Shown: positions 1-11,100, counted from the first letter of the stretch. The stretch is 64,000 nucleotides of DNA from Bacteroidales bacterium (GCA_030681475.1 JAUXWT010000044.1:45379-109378), one strand, 5' to 3'. The notes: a model not told the origin generated them from the letters alone. Made by a program: numbers and translations.

Positions 1-655
1 TGATCTTCATCAGGTAATCATCCACCACGTTGGCCAAGTGATAGGTGGGAAGACCATCGGATTTAAACAACACCTTGTCGTCGAGGTTGGAAGTACTCAC
101 CACCACTTCGCCCCGGATCAGGTCATTGACCACCACGTGTTCATTTTCAGGAGTTTTTATCCGGACAACGTAGGGCATCCCTGATTCCATGTATTTTTTC
201 CATTGCTCCTCCGGAAGGGCAATCGAATTCTGCATCGTTTTCCTTGTCTCCTGATCATACTGGAAAGTCTGGCCCCCTTTTTCCTTAGCGCGCTCACGCA
301 TCTCGTTTAACTCCGCCTCCGTATCAAAAGCATAATAAGCGTGACCTGATTCAATTAACCTTTGAATATGATCCTGGTATATTCCTGATCGGTCCGACTG
401 CCGGTATGGGGCATGCGGGCCATCCTTTTCAGGGCTTTCGTCAAATTCAATGCCACACCATCCGAGCGAATCCACAATGTACTGCTCAGCGCCGGGAACA
501 AACCTGTTCCGGTCTGTATCCTCAATTCTGAGGATCATCTTTCCTCCAAGTTTCCGGACAAACAGGAGGTTATACAAAGCGGTCCTTACGCCGCCGATAT
601 GTAATGGGCCCGTGGGGCTGGGGGCGAACCGTACGCGTACTTGGTCAGTTTTCAT
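1..655 (-). CDS. gltX: Glutamyl-tRNA synthetase, N-terminal part (truncated by window edge)
   Basis: Reverse-strand translation from ATG at 655 reads [32 protein letters not shown]...[22 protein letters not shown], with the class I HIGH-type motif. Missing from the ORF track because it runs off the edge. Confidence 0.95.
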   Translation of the reverse strand, partial: MKTDQVRVRFAPSPTGPLHIGGVRTALYNLLFVRKLGGKMILRIEDTDRNRFVPGAEQYIVDSLGWCGIEFDESPEKDGPHAPYRQSDRSGIYQDHIQRLIESGHAYYAFDTEAELNEMRERAKEKGGQTFQYDQETRKTMQNSIALPEEQWKKYMESGMPYVVRIKTPENEHVVVNDLIRGEVVVSTSNLDDKVLFKSDGLPTYHLANVVDDYLMKI

Positions 656-711
656 CGGGTTGATATTTAGAAAGTCACAAAAATAATCTATTTTACCCAT
701 AAAGGAATTCG

Positions 712-719
712 TACTTTTG
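712..719 (+). promoter_or_regulatory. Candidate Bacteroidetes -7 element (TACTTTTG, matches TAnnTTTG) upstream of the DUF4175 operon
   Basis: Motif match about 50 bp before ATG 773; no clear -33 element. Confidence 0.35.
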
Positions 720-772
720 TAATAGGATACTAAACATTTTTATCATCCGTTATTACACAACAATTTCAAATA

Positions 773-3700
773 ATGGCAGACAACCAGTTACTTATACAAA
801 AACTTGATCATTTCATCCGGAAATATTATAAAAACCGGCTGATACGTGGCGGCCTGTGGGCGCTGACCCTTCTGGCGGTTTTTTACCTGGTCTTTGTTTC
901 CCTTGAATATTTCTTTCACTTCAGTCAGAACGGGCGAATGGTATTGTTTTTCACATTCGTTGGCTTGTCTCTTTTTCTTTTGGCCAGACTAGTCTTCACA
1001 CCTACATTGCAACTGGTCAAAATAGGGAAAATTATTTCGCACGATCAGGCCGCACAGATCGTCGGTACCCATTTTTCCGAAATTCAGGATAAGCTTCTGA
1101 ATACCTTGCAACTTATCAACCAGCAAAAGAATGCCGGTGAAAGTTCAGACCTGCTTGCTGCAAGCATCGAACAGAAAACCAATACGTTAAAAGTCTTTCA
1201 GTTCAGTGTTGTCGTTGATTTCAGGAAAAACCTGCGATACCTGCGTTATTTCATGATCCCGGTGGCAATTATTTTACTTTTGGTGGCAGTTTCACCGAAA
1301 ATTATTTCTGATCCCACACAGCGGATCATTATGTTTAACCAAACGTTTATCCCCCCACTGCCTTACAAGATCACCATCCAGAATAAAACCCTGACCGCCA
1401 TCCAGCAGGAAGACTTTGAACTGCAGGTGAAAGTCACCGGTACGGAAATACCATCGGAGATGTATGTTAACACAAAAGAGGGCACATTCAAAATGGTGCG
1501 AAATAAAGGGTTTGTTTTCACCCATTTGTTCAAATCGCTGCAGGGAAGTATCTCTTTCAGGATTGTTACCGGTGAGTATAAATCTGAATCCTATGAGTTG
1601 AAAGTATATCCGAAACCAACAATTTTAAATTTTGAGGTCAGTATTACCTATCCGGCATACATTAATAAGCCGGTCGAAAAATTTGAAAACAAAGGTGATT
1701 TTGTCGTCCCGGAAGGTTCTGCTATTTCATGGAATTTCTATACCAAGGATGTGTCCATGATCAAAATGCGATTTGATATTGAATTGATCACACTGAAAAA
1801 GGAGAACAGCAATATATTCAAGCATACCTCTAAAGCGGGAAAATCTGTTTCTTACAGCATTACGCCTGTGAACGCGAACACCTCGGTGGCCGATTCCCTC
1901 AAATACAGGATAAATGTTGTCAATGATGGTTTCCCGTCAATTTTTGTCACGGAGTCGCAAGATTCTTTACTTGCGACCAATATCTTTTTCAAAGGTACGA
2001 TCAAGGATGATTATGGTTTTACAAATCTGACTTTCAACTATTCGGTTTTCTCGAAAGGGGATACCTCAGCCCGTAAGGTAAACATAGCGACAATCCCCAT
2101 TGATAAATCCATCAACAACCAGATTTTTTACTATGCCATTGATCTCATCGAATTACTCCCCGTCGCCGGTCAGAACATACAATACTATTTTGAAATCTGG
2201 GATAACGACGGCATCCATGGGCCAAAAGCAACAAAGTCGGAATTAAAGACCATCTCCACGCCTACGCTTGAGGAGATTGCCCGTCGTACCGATATGAATG
2301 AACAGTTTATCAATCAGGATTTTGAAAAGAGCCTGCTGGATGCAAAGGCGATGAAAAAAACGATGGAAGAGCTTAATAAAAAGTTGGTTGATCAAACGGC
2401 CATCTCCTGGCAGGAGAAGAAGAAAATTGAGGATTTGATCAAATCGAGTGAGGCTATCGAAAAGCAAATTGACCAGATAAAGAAAAAGAACACCGAAAAT
2501 ATTGCCACGGAAGAGAAGCACCTTGAGACCAGTGAACGGATTATAGAAAAGCAAAAACAATTGAATGAAATGATGGATCAGATGTTTTCGGAAGAGATGA
2601 AAAAAATGATCCGGGAGATGAAGGAACTGCTGAACCAGATTGATAAAGAAAAGCTTGGGAACCTTCTGGAGAAAATGAAGATGTCGAATAAGGAGCTTGA
2701 GACACAATTGGACAGAAACCTTGCTTTGATGAAGCAAATTGAATTTGACAGGAAACTTGAAACTACGATCAACGATCTGAGAAAAAACGCCGAAAAACAG
2801 GAGAAAATTGCCGAAGCAACAGAAAAACAAACGGAAAGCCTCGAAAAGCTTATCGAAAAACAAAATGAGGTTAACCAAAAGGCAGATAGCATTGCCGAAA
2901 AGATAAAGGAGTTGGAAAAGGAGGGGAAAGAGTTGGAAACTCCGGCAGATTTGGGTAATACTAAAGATAAGCAGGACAGTATCAGTAAAAGTCTTTCGGA
3001 AAGTACAAAGAAACTTAACGAGAAAAAAACCAAGGAGGCCTCCGGGAAACAGAAAAAAGCGGCGAAAGAAATGAATGAACTTGCACAGCAAATGGAAGAG
3101 TCGCAGCAGGACAGTGAAGATGAACAGTTGGCAGAGGACGCTGACAATATCAGGATGATCCTGGAAAACCTCGTAAGGCTGTCATTTGATCAGGAGGAGA
3201 TGATTGCACACACGCGGCAGATCGCTCGCAACGACCCGAGATATACGGAACTTGTTTACCGGCAGAAAGAGTTTAGCGGTAAGATGCAGGTTGTTGAGGA
3301 TTCGTTGATCGCGATCGCAAGGCGTCAGATTGAAATAAAACCAATAATCACCCGTGAGATAGCCGCCATAAACCTGAATGTCGAACTTGCGCTTGAGGCC
3401 ATGGAAACGCGTAACATAAATATGGCTGTTGCAAAACAGCAATTCGCGATGACCTCGATCAACAACCTCGCGTTGCTGCTGAATGAATCCTTGCAGCGGA
3501 TGAATGCAAAAATGTCTCCGGGAATGCAATCAAAGGGGGGTAAAAAATCCTGTCCTAATCCCGGGGGAAAGGGGAAAGGCAAATCGTCGGCAAAGAGCAT
3601 GAAAGAAATGCAAGATGCAATAGGCAAGCAATTGGGGAAATTGAAGGCCGGAATGGAAGGTGCAAAAAAGGATGGCAAGGGAAACATGCAGGGGCAACAG

Positions 3701-4129
3701 GGCATGAGCAGGGAGGTTGCCAAGCTTGCCGCCCAACAGGAAGCTTTGCGTAATGAAATGCAAAAGTATCAGGATGAGATGGGCTTGAAAGGCATAAAGG
3801 ATCAGGGATCGTTGAATGAAGCAGCCAAAGAAATGGAGCAAATCGAAAAGGATTTGATAAATAAAAGGATTACGCAGGAAACAATCAGGAGACAACAAAA
3901 TATCATGTCAAGGCTGTTGGAATCAGAAAAAGCTGAACAAATGCGTGATCAGGAAGAAAAAAGAGAATCAACCGAAGCAAAAACACAACCAAATAGTAAC
4001 CCTGGATTAAATTATGAGTATAACATAAAAAAAAGGGCGAGTCAGGATAACATTAATTTGGTTTTACCCGGCATTAACTCGTTCTATAAAAGCAAAGTAA
4101 ACAGCTACATTGTTAAAATAGAAAATTAA
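773..4129 (+). CDS. DUF4175-like large membrane/coiled-coil protein
   Basis: 1118 aa; N-terminal TM segments, long K/E-rich coiled coil in the second half; typical of Bacteroidetes DUF4175 proteins. Confidence 0.75.
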   Translation: MADNQLLIQKLDHFIRKYYKNRLIRGGLWALTLLAVFYLVFVSLEYFFHFSQNGRMVLFFTFVGLSLFLLARLVFTPTLQLVKIGKIISHDQAAQIVGTHFSEIQDKLLNTLQLINQQKNAGESSDLLAASIEQKTNTLKVFQFSVVVDFRKNLRYLRYFMIPVAIILLLVAVSPKIISDPTQRIIMFNQTFIPPLPYKITIQNKTLTAIQQEDFELQVKVTGTEIPSEMYVNTKEGTFKMVRNKGFVFTHLFKSLQGSISFRIVTGEYKSESYELKVYPKPTILNFEVSITYPAYINKPVEKFENKGDFVVPEGSAISWNFYTKDVSMIKMRFDIELITLKKENSNIFKHTSKAGKSVSYSITPVNANTSVADSLKYRINVVNDGFPSIFVTESQDSLLATNIFFKGTIKDDYGFTNLTFNYSVFSKGDTSARKVNIATIPIDKSINNQIFYYAIDLIELLPVAGQNIQYYFEIWDNDGIHGPKATKSELKTISTPTLEEIARRTDMNEQFINQDFEKSLLDAKAMKKTMEELNKKLVDQTAISWQEKKKIEDLIKSSEAIEKQIDQIKKKNTENIATEEKHLETSERIIEKQKQLNEMMDQMFSEEMKKMIREMKELLNQIDKEKLGNLLEKMKMSNKELETQLDRNLALMKQIEFDRKLETTINDLRKNAEKQEKIAEATEKQTESLEKLIEKQNEVNQKADSIAEKIKELEKEGKELETPADLGNTKDKQDSISKSLSESTKKLNEKKTKEASGKQKKAAKEMNELAQQMEESQQDSEDEQLAEDADNIRMILENLVRLSFDQEEMIAHTRQIARNDPRYTELVYRQKEFSGKMQVVEDSLIAIARRQIEIKPIITREIAAINLNVELALEAMETRNINMAVAKQQFAMTSINNLALLLNESLQRMNAKMSPGMQSKGGKKSCPNPGGKGKGKSSAKSMKEMQDAIGKQLGKLKAGMEGAKKDGKGNMQGQQGMSREVAKLAAQQEALRNEMQKYQDEMGLKGIKDQGSLNEAAKEMEQIEKDLINKRITQETIRRQQNIMSRLLESEKAEQMRDQEEKRESTEAKTQPNSNPGLNYEYNIKKRASQDNINLVLPGINSFYKSKVNSYIVKIEN

Positions 4130-4130
4130 G

Positions 4131-4616
4131 ATGAAACGAGATTTCAGGGAACTGGTTATTGTAGGAAAAAAGGAAATTGCGAAACTTGAAAGGTTTGTTG
4201 AAGAGATTTGCGATTACTACAATATTAACAATGAATATTTTGGCAATGTTTTGCTGGCCACCACAGAGGCAGCTAACATAATGTTTGCTTTAAATGAATC
4301 GTCCGAAAAGGGGTGTATTGTTATCAGCTTTGATCGGAATCCAAAGGGTTTGGTCTTCCGTATTAAACTGAAAAACGGGGTCGATGAAACAACCGTTAAC
4401 GAGGATATCCTTGATCGTGAAATAAGAAAACATAAACTGGCCAGGGATATTTTTATCATCAAGGCCCTCACCGATGAGATTGAAATCTCGGTGAATGCCC
4501 GAAGTATCATTCTCGTGTTTTACGTTTCCAGTATGAATTACGAAAAATCGCTTCAACGAATTAATGAATTGAAAGAGTACTGGAGTAAAAAGGATATCGT
4601 TATTCATAAAAAATGA
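4131..4616 (+). CDS. ATP-binding protein, anti-sigma/RsbW-like HATPase
   Basis: 161 aa; LLATTEAANIMFALNESSEKGCIVISFDRNPKGLVFRIK resembles an RsbW-type HATPase core; tightly linked to the neighbouring genes. Confidence 0.65.
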   Translation: MKRDFRELVIVGKKEIAKLERFVEEICDYYNINNEYFGNVLLATTEAANIMFALNESSEKGCIVISFDRNPKGLVFRIKLKNGVDETTVNEDILDREIRKHKLARDIFIIKALTDEIEISVNARSIILVFYVSSMNYEKSLQRINELKEYWSKKDIVIHKK

Positions 4617-5044
4617 GTGGGGGGATACAATTTTTCACCGAGAATATCAACTATTTGTTGCGTGGAAAAAGAAAGATCCGGGAATGGATATTGAGTACGA
4701 TTGAAGCTGAAGGAGAGTATTGCGGTCATCTCAATTTCATTTTTTGTGATGATGATTTTTTGTTGGAACTTAATTGTAAATATTTACAGCATAACACTTT
4801 AACTGATATTTTGACCTTTCCATTCGACGGGGAAGGGAAGTCATTGAACGGCGATATTTATATCAGTTTACCGCGTATCAGGGAGAATGCGGGGATCTAT
4901 GAACAAAAAATTGAAAATGAATTACACCGGGTAATGCTCCACGGCATTTTACATCTGATCGGTTATAATGATACATCTGAGCAGGAAAAGAGAGAGATGA
5001 GAGCTAAAGAGGATTATTATCTTGAGCGACGGAGGTTAATATAG
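4613..5044 (+). CDS. ybeY: Endoribonuclease YbeY
   Basis: HRVMLHGILHLIGYNDTSEQEKREMRAKED contains the H-x3-H-x5-H type metal motif of UPF0054/YbeY. Confidence 0.92.
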   Translation: MSGGIQFFTENINYLLRGKRKIREWILSTIEAEGEYCGHLNFIFCDDDFLLELNCKYLQHNTLTDILTFPFDGEGKSLNGDIYISLPRIRENAGIYEQKIENELHRVMLHGILHLIGYNDTSEQEKREMRAKEDYYLERRRLI

Positions 5045-5118
5045 CCAACAGTTCTACGACCATTTTCAGCCCAGGGGAGATTTCCATTTTACATACGGGT
5101 TTTCTGACGATCACTCTT

Positions 5119-5152
5119 CTTATCGAAAGAGTACGGGTAGCGTTTCGATAAG
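5119..5152. terminator. Perfect 10-bp inverted repeat CTTATCGAAA-N14-TTTCGATAAG, possible terminator of the ybeY operon
   Basis: Stem read directly; followed by tcgtattttt. Confidence 0.45.
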
Positions 5153-5190
5153 TCGTATTTTTGCCTGGGATTTTTTAATTATGGAGGGTG

Positions 5191-5206
5191 TGTTTCACGT
5201 GAAACG
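5191..5206. promoter_or_regulatory. parS: parS-like centromere site TGTTTCACGTGAAACG
   Basis: 15/16 match to the widespread parS sequence TGTTTCACGTGAAACA; 14 bp before the mnmG ATG. Confidence 0.85.
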
Positions 5207-5219
5207 TTAAAGCTTACGA

Positions 5220-7088
5220 ATGCAAAAATATGATATAATCGTTGTCGGAGCAGGACATGCAGGGTGTGAAGCGGCTGCAGCAGCGGCCAATATGGGTTCG
5301 AAAGTCCTGCTGATTACCATGAATATGATGAACATGGCCCAAATGTCGTGCAACCCCTCGATGGGTGGAGTGGCAAAAGGACAGATCGTTCGTGAAATTG
5401 ATGCGATGGGTGGATATTCGGGTATTGTGACTGACCGCACCATGATTCAATTCAGGATGCTGAACCGGTCAAAAGGTCCTGCCATGTGGAGCCCACGGGC
5501 TCAAAATGACAGGGTACTGTTTTCACTTGAATGGCGCAGCATGCTTGAAAATACGAAAAACGTTGATTTCTGGCAGGATTCCGTGGTCAACATTATCGTT
5601 AAAAATGAAAAAATAGCAGGAGTAAAGACAGGATTGGGCTTTGATATTAAATGCAAAGCCGTGATACTTGCAAACGGAACATTTTTAAATGGCCTGATCC
5701 ATATTGGTGAAAAGCAATTTTCAGGAGGAAGGATGGGTGATAGCGCTTCAATAAGCCTGACCGAAAGATTGGTTGATTTGGGATTTATTGCAAGCAGAAT
5801 GAAAACGGGTACTCCGGTGAGGGTTGACGGACGGACGCTTGATTTTTCAAAAATGGACGAGCAACCCGGTGATGCTGTACCCGGAAAGTTTTCTTTTACC
5901 GACACTCCCGCCCTGATAAACCAGCGGAGTTGTTGGCTTACCTATACCAGCGGACAGGTGCACGACATTTTAAGAACCGGGTTCGACAAATCGCCCATGT
6001 TCACAGGTCGAATTCAGGGAAAGGGACCACGGTATTGTCCATCGATTGAGGATAAAATCGATCGGTTTTCGTCTAAGGAGAGGCATCAGTTATTTATTGA
6101 GCCTGAGGGATGGAATACGGTGGAGTATTATGTTAACGGCTTCTCTTCCTCCTTACCGGAAGAGGTTCAGTTCAGCGCCCTGAGAAAGGTAAAAGGGTTC
6201 GGAAAAGCAAAATTCTTCAGGCCCGGATATGCGATTGAATATGATTATTTCCCACCGGATCAGTTGAATTTCTCGCTGGAAACAAGACGAATTGAAGGTT
6301 TATATTTTGCAGGCCAGATTAACGGAACAACAGGATATGAAGAGGCTGCTGCACAGGGGATGATGGCAGGCATCAATGCCCATTTGAAGATCAGAAAGGA
6401 GAAGGAGTTTATCCTTAAACGTTCTGATGCTTATATCGGTGTTTTAATAGATGATTTGATTACCAAAGGCACGGAGGAGCCTTACCGGATGTTCACCTCC
6501 AGGGCAGAGTACCGTATTTTATTACGACAGGATAATGCTGATCAGCGATTGACGCGGCTATCAAATGAGATTGGATTAGCGACAAAACAGAGGTTTGAAG
6601 TTGCTGAGGAAAAATATCGCAGAGTGAATGATTTTTCACTTTTTCTGCATGCGTTTAGTGTAAAACCAACACAAATTAATCGGTTACTTTCAGAAAAGGA
6701 AACCAATGAAATTGTACAAAAGCAAAAGGCCTCTACTATTCTGCTCCGGCCTCAGTTATTTCTACAGGATATGATCGATCATATTGAAGAGATCAGGGTT
6801 TATGCACATGACCATGGATTCCTCAACCGTGAAATTGTGGAGGAAACTGAGCTAATGATCAAGTACGAGAGTTATATTGTTAAAGAACAGGAGTTGGTGG
6901 ATAAGCACGCAAACCTGGAAAATTTCTCCTTATCCGGAGACTTTGAGTATGCAAAACTAACCTCGTTGTCGCATGAAGCCAGGGAAAAATTGAACAAGGT
7001 AAAGCCGCGTACCATCGGACAGGCTTCCCGCATCAGTGGGGTGTCTCCGGCCGATATTTCTGTATTGATCGTTTACCTGGGTCGTTAA
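5220..7088 (+). CDS. mnmG: tRNA uridine-5-carboxymethylaminomethyl modification enzyme MnmG/GidA
   Basis: 622 aa; YDIIVVGAGHAGCEAAAAAANMG FAD motif; SCNPSMGGVAKGQIVREIDAMGG and TSRAEYRILLRQDNADQRLT signatures. Confidence 0.97.
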   Translation: MQKYDIIVVGAGHAGCEAAAAAANMGSKVLLITMNMMNMAQMSCNPSMGGVAKGQIVREIDAMGGYSGIVTDRTMIQFRMLNRSKGPAMWSPRAQNDRVLFSLEWRSMLENTKNVDFWQDSVVNIIVKNEKIAGVKTGLGFDIKCKAVILANGTFLNGLIHIGEKQFSGGRMGDSASISLTERLVDLGFIASRMKTGTPVRVDGRTLDFSKMDEQPGDAVPGKFSFTDTPALINQRSCWLTYTSGQVHDILRTGFDKSPMFTGRIQGKGPRYCPSIEDKIDRFSSKERHQLFIEPEGWNTVEYYVNGFSSSLPEEVQFSALRKVKGFGKAKFFRPGYAIEYDYFPPDQLNFSLETRRIEGLYFAGQINGTTGYEEAAAQGMMAGINAHLKIRKEKEFILKRSDAYIGVLIDDLITKGTEEPYRMFTSRAEYRILLRQDNADQRLTRLSNEIGLATKQRFEVAEEKYRRVNDFSLFLHAFSVKPTQINRLLSEKETNEIVQKQKASTILLRPQLFLQDMIDHIEEIRVYAHDHGFLNREIVEETELMIKYESYIVKEQELVDKHANLENFSLSGDFEYAKLTSLSHEAREKLNKVKPRTIGQASRISGVSPADISVLIVYLGR

Positions 7089-8008
7089 TGTTCCACGTGA
7101 AACATGCACTGAAAATGGAAGAAACTATTGACAATTGTCCTGTTTGTGAAAAGAAAAGTTTTTCACCATTTCTTGATATTAAAGACCACTTTCTTACCGG
7201 AGAGTTGTTTTCCATTCAAAAATGCGATACATGCGGGTTTAAATTTATAGACCCAAGGCCGGATAAAATGGAAATTGGGCGGTATTATCAATCCGAGGAC
7301 TATATCTCACATGATGCAAAAAAATCAAATATCATCAGCCGGATCTACAAACTGGTCAGGGTAGTTTCAATTAAAAGCAAATACATCCTGGTCAGGAAAC
7401 ATGTTCAACATGGAATGATCCTTGACATAGGTTGTGGCACTGGTGAATTTCTGCACTATTGCAATTCCCGGGGATTTGATGTTACAGGTGTTGAACCCAA
7501 CGACAAGGCTAACCAATATGCGCAAGAGGTAAACGGAATCCCGGTATTCAAAAGGTTATCTGAGATGCCTGAAAATCAGGGGTGTTTTCATTGTATTACG
7601 ATGTGGCACGTACTTGAGCATGTTCATGACCTGAATGAAACGATTAGATTAGTGAAAAGCAGGTTACATCCTGATGGGATTTTTATTGTCGCAGTCCCAA
7701 ACTGCAATTCGTGGGACGCAAAGGAGTATGGAAAATTTTGGGCGGCATATGACGTACCGAGACATCTTTACCATTTTACGGCCGCCACGATGAAAAAATT
7801 GGTGGCGAACCATGGATTTGAGATCAGGAAAAAGATTCCCCAAAAATTCGACGCCTATTATGTTTCGATGTTAAGTGAAAAATACAGAACGGGGCGAAAC
7901 AATTATTTCAAGGCGCTATTTTTTGGTTTTTGGTCAAATCTTCAGGCCGGCAAGTATGACAGAGGGTCTTCAAGTCAAATTTTCGTCCTATCGTTAAAAA
8001 AGTCTTAA
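7088..8008 (+). CDS. Class I SAM-dependent methyltransferase with N-terminal Cys motif
   Basis: ILDIGCGTGEFLHYCNSRGFDVTGVEPN motif I; CPVCEKK...CDTCGFKF zinc-ribbon-like pairs. ATG 7088 overlaps the mnmG TAA (TAATG); ATG 7115 is an alternative start. Confidence 0.9.
   Translation: MFHVKHALKMEETIDNCPVCEKKSFSPFLDIKDHFLTGELFSIQKCDTCGFKFIDPRPDKMEIGRYYQSEDYISHDAKKSNIISRIYKLVRVVSIKSKYILVRKHVQHGMILDIGCGTGEFLHYCNSRGFDVTGVEPNDKANQYAQEVNGIPVFKRLSEMPENQGCFHCITMWHVLEHVHDLNETIRLVKSRLHPDGIFIVAVPNCNSWDAKEYGKFWAAYDVPRHLYHFTAATMKKLVANHGFEIRKKIPQKFDAYYVSMLSEKYRTGRNNYFKALFFGFWSNLQAGKYDRGSSSQIFVLSLKKS
7089..7104. promoter_or_regulatory. parS: parS-like site TGTTCCACGTGAAACA
   Basis: Exact match to the degenerate consensus TGTTNCACGTGAAACA; lies across the annotated start of the methyltransferase. 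Confidence 0.88.
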
Positions 8009-8126
8009 TTTTAGACCCTGTATCGATTGTTACGGGTGTTTTGATACAAACTGTCACCTCTGCCTTAAAACGCGTTTATAAACGCCCGGAAGGACGTGAT
8101 GCATTGTGCTGTAAATCTGAAACTTA

Positions 8127-11100
8127 GTGAAAAAACATCAACCAAGGTTCTTTTTTAGGGAGATTCCCGGTTTATTGCTGGCCGTGTTGCTGTTTTTTAC
8201 TGTCTTTAGTATCCGGCAATTTATTGAACAGCAGAATAGACCTGAAAGCATCACCCTGGAATTCCAAAATGAATGGAATGCGATCGCATCGGAAACAGCC
8301 AAACGGGTCGAATTTCTAATTTCCGAATTTGATACAACATCTCAGGCAGTACCGCCCAAAGGAGTTGATCTCAACCCGGGAAATGATAATGATTGCGAAA
8401 TTTTCTTCCTGGTTTATAAAAACGACACTCTGGTCTATTGGAATAATAACAAAGTCATTCTGCCGCCGGAGTTTAGTAAAACCTGCACAAACGATAATTT
8501 TGCCAGGCAAATGCAAACCGGATGGTATGGTTTTCATTGCCAACAAAAAGGGGATTATCATTTTCTAGGAGGTTACCTGATCAAACATGAATACCCTTTT
8601 CAAAATGAATATTTGCAAAACAGGTTTTCATCCAGGTTTGATATCCCGGCATCCATTTCAATAACCAGTAAAATTGGATCATATCCAATCATCAATACCG
8701 GTAAGACTTTTATATTCAGCCTTGATTTTAGCAATTACAAGGCGCATTCGGAGGGATTGGTTTTTTTGATATTTCTTCTGTTTATCGTCGGATCGTTATG
8801 TTTGTATTATTTTCTTTTCAGGGTTTTTTCGTTATTGTCCTGGTTTAAAAACAGGGATAATCTGCTTATTGTATCCTATAGTGTTTCACTCATCCTGTTA
8901 AGGTTGATACAGGACCGTTCCGGTTTTCCTGCTGAGATTTATCGCTCGGAACTGTTTAGTCCTGCCTGGTATTCTTCTTCGGTTTTCCTGCCCTCATTGG
9001 GTGATTTTACCCTGAATGCCTTGATTTTATTTGTGATATCCCTGGTGTTTTTTAAAAAAAGTTCAATCACTCCGGATACTTCCCTGATCAGGCAAAGCCA
9101 ACGGTTTGCCCGGAATACTTTTGCACTGATCATCATTCTTATGTTCTTTCAGGCTGTTGGATATTTTGTTTCCGATCTGGTCATCAATTCATCCCTATCG
9201 TTGAATTTGCAGAATGTTTCAGGGTTAATCTGTGAAAGCGGGTTTGGGCTTTTTATTGCGACTACGATGTTGTTCTCCCTTTGGCTCGTCTCCACAAAGG
9301 TTTTTGATGCTATTTCATTCACTGTACCGCCGAAAAAATGGCTGGTATTATCCGTATTTCTTGCGACTGGTATATTTAGCCTCGCTTGCTGGTTGGCCGG
9401 TTGGACTCTTAATCTCACAATTACATTGTTTTTCATACTTTATTTTACGGCCTATTGGTATATCAAATCAAGAAAAAACGTTCTGTTTACCATCCAGAAC
9501 CTGATATTCTTTTTATGTTTTTATGCGATTTTGGGAACGGTTTTACTGAAGAAGGCCAATCAAAAAAAGGAAACCGAAAAACTAAACCTGTGGGCCGGAA
9601 AACTGGTAACACAGCAAAATCCGGTCACGGAGGTGCTTTTTGAACAGGTTGAACGCAGGTTGCGTGCAGATTCATTGTTGAATGAATGGATGCAACCAAA
9701 TGCCATATATAATTCATACGGCCAGGACAGTCTTGTCAATTATCTCAAAACACGTTATTTTAAGGATTACTGGAGGAAATATCAGATCCAGATCACCTAC
9801 TGTGAACCAACCAAGAATTTACGAATACAACCCCAGGGATACCTTATCAACTGCAGCGCCTATTTCCAGGGGATCATCAATAACTACGGAAAAGCCACTT
9901 CACTGCCGGGTCTTTTCTTTTTGGATTATGGTTTTGGTAAGGAATATTACCTCGCAGTCTTTCCAGGCATGCCCGTTGGAAACCGTCCTGAAGTCTGTCC
10001 TGCTTTATTCATCGAATTTAATTTAAGAAATGCATATCCCGATCCGGGTTATCCGGGATTGTTGATGGACAAAGCAAGGCTCGTCCTTCCCAACCTTTCC
10101 GATTATTCGTACGGATTGTTTCATGATGGGAAGCTGATTCGCGCTGCAGGCGCCTGGCCTTATAAAACAGAATTGAAGAAATTTCAGTCGTTTTCTGCAG
10201 AAAAATCATCCTTTGTTGAGGATCACATGATTCATTATCAATACCATGTAAATAACACAGACACATTGCTTATCAGTAAGCCAGAGGACAATTTTCTCTC
10301 GTTTGCAACGCCGTTTTCATATCTGTTCCTTTTGTTTTTCGCCATGGCATTGCTTGTTACAGCGATAGTGCATTTTCCATGGAATTTTAACTTTGTTCCG
10401 GTAACCCTCCGGAACCGGCTTCATTTCTCGCTGATCGGGATCCTTTTAGTAACGATCCTTGCCATAGGTATCGTTCAAATAAACAACATCATTCAGATCA
10501 ATCTGAAAAAGAATGTTGATAATTTGCGCGAAAAGGCCTATTCAATGGTTATTGAAGTTCAGCATAAATACAGCCTGTTACAGGAAATTCGGGATGTGGC
10601 GAACCCTGAATTGGCGGATTTTCTGGTTAAGTTGTCAAATGTATTTTTTACAGATATCAATGTTTACAGTACCAATGGAATCCTGGTTGCGTCGAGCCGC
10701 CCGCAGATATTTGAAGAGGGTTTGTTGTCGGAAAGGATGAATGCAATAGCTTTCCGAAATTTAGTCGTTGAAAAAAAGTCCATTTTTATTCACCATGAAT
10801 CGATCGGAAGCATGCAGTTCAATTCTGCATATCTTCCATTTTATAATGATCATGATCAATTGCTTGGATTTGTTAATCTGCCTTCTTTCGCCAGGCAGGA
10901 TGAGGCGAAAAAGGAGATCTCTTCGTTTCTGGTAACTTTTGTCAATATATATATCTTATTGATATTGTTTGGCATCTTTATTACTGTACTGATATCCAAT
11001 TATATAACAGCTCCATTGGCCATGCTCGCCGGAAAAATGTCGCAACTTCGTCTGGGCAAGGTAAATGAGAAGATCCCATGGAAACAAAATGACGAAATAG

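Noticed and set aside
2243-3147. Long minus-strand ORFs (282 and 189 aa) inside the DUF4175 gene
   Set aside because: Antisense shadows of the K/E-rich coiled coil (F/L/S-rich translations); no recognisable family and fully overlapped by a strong plus-strand CDS.
4131-8126. oriC itself
   Set aside because: parS-like sites suggest origin proximity, but I saw no cluster of TTATCCACA DnaA boxes and no dnaA in the window.
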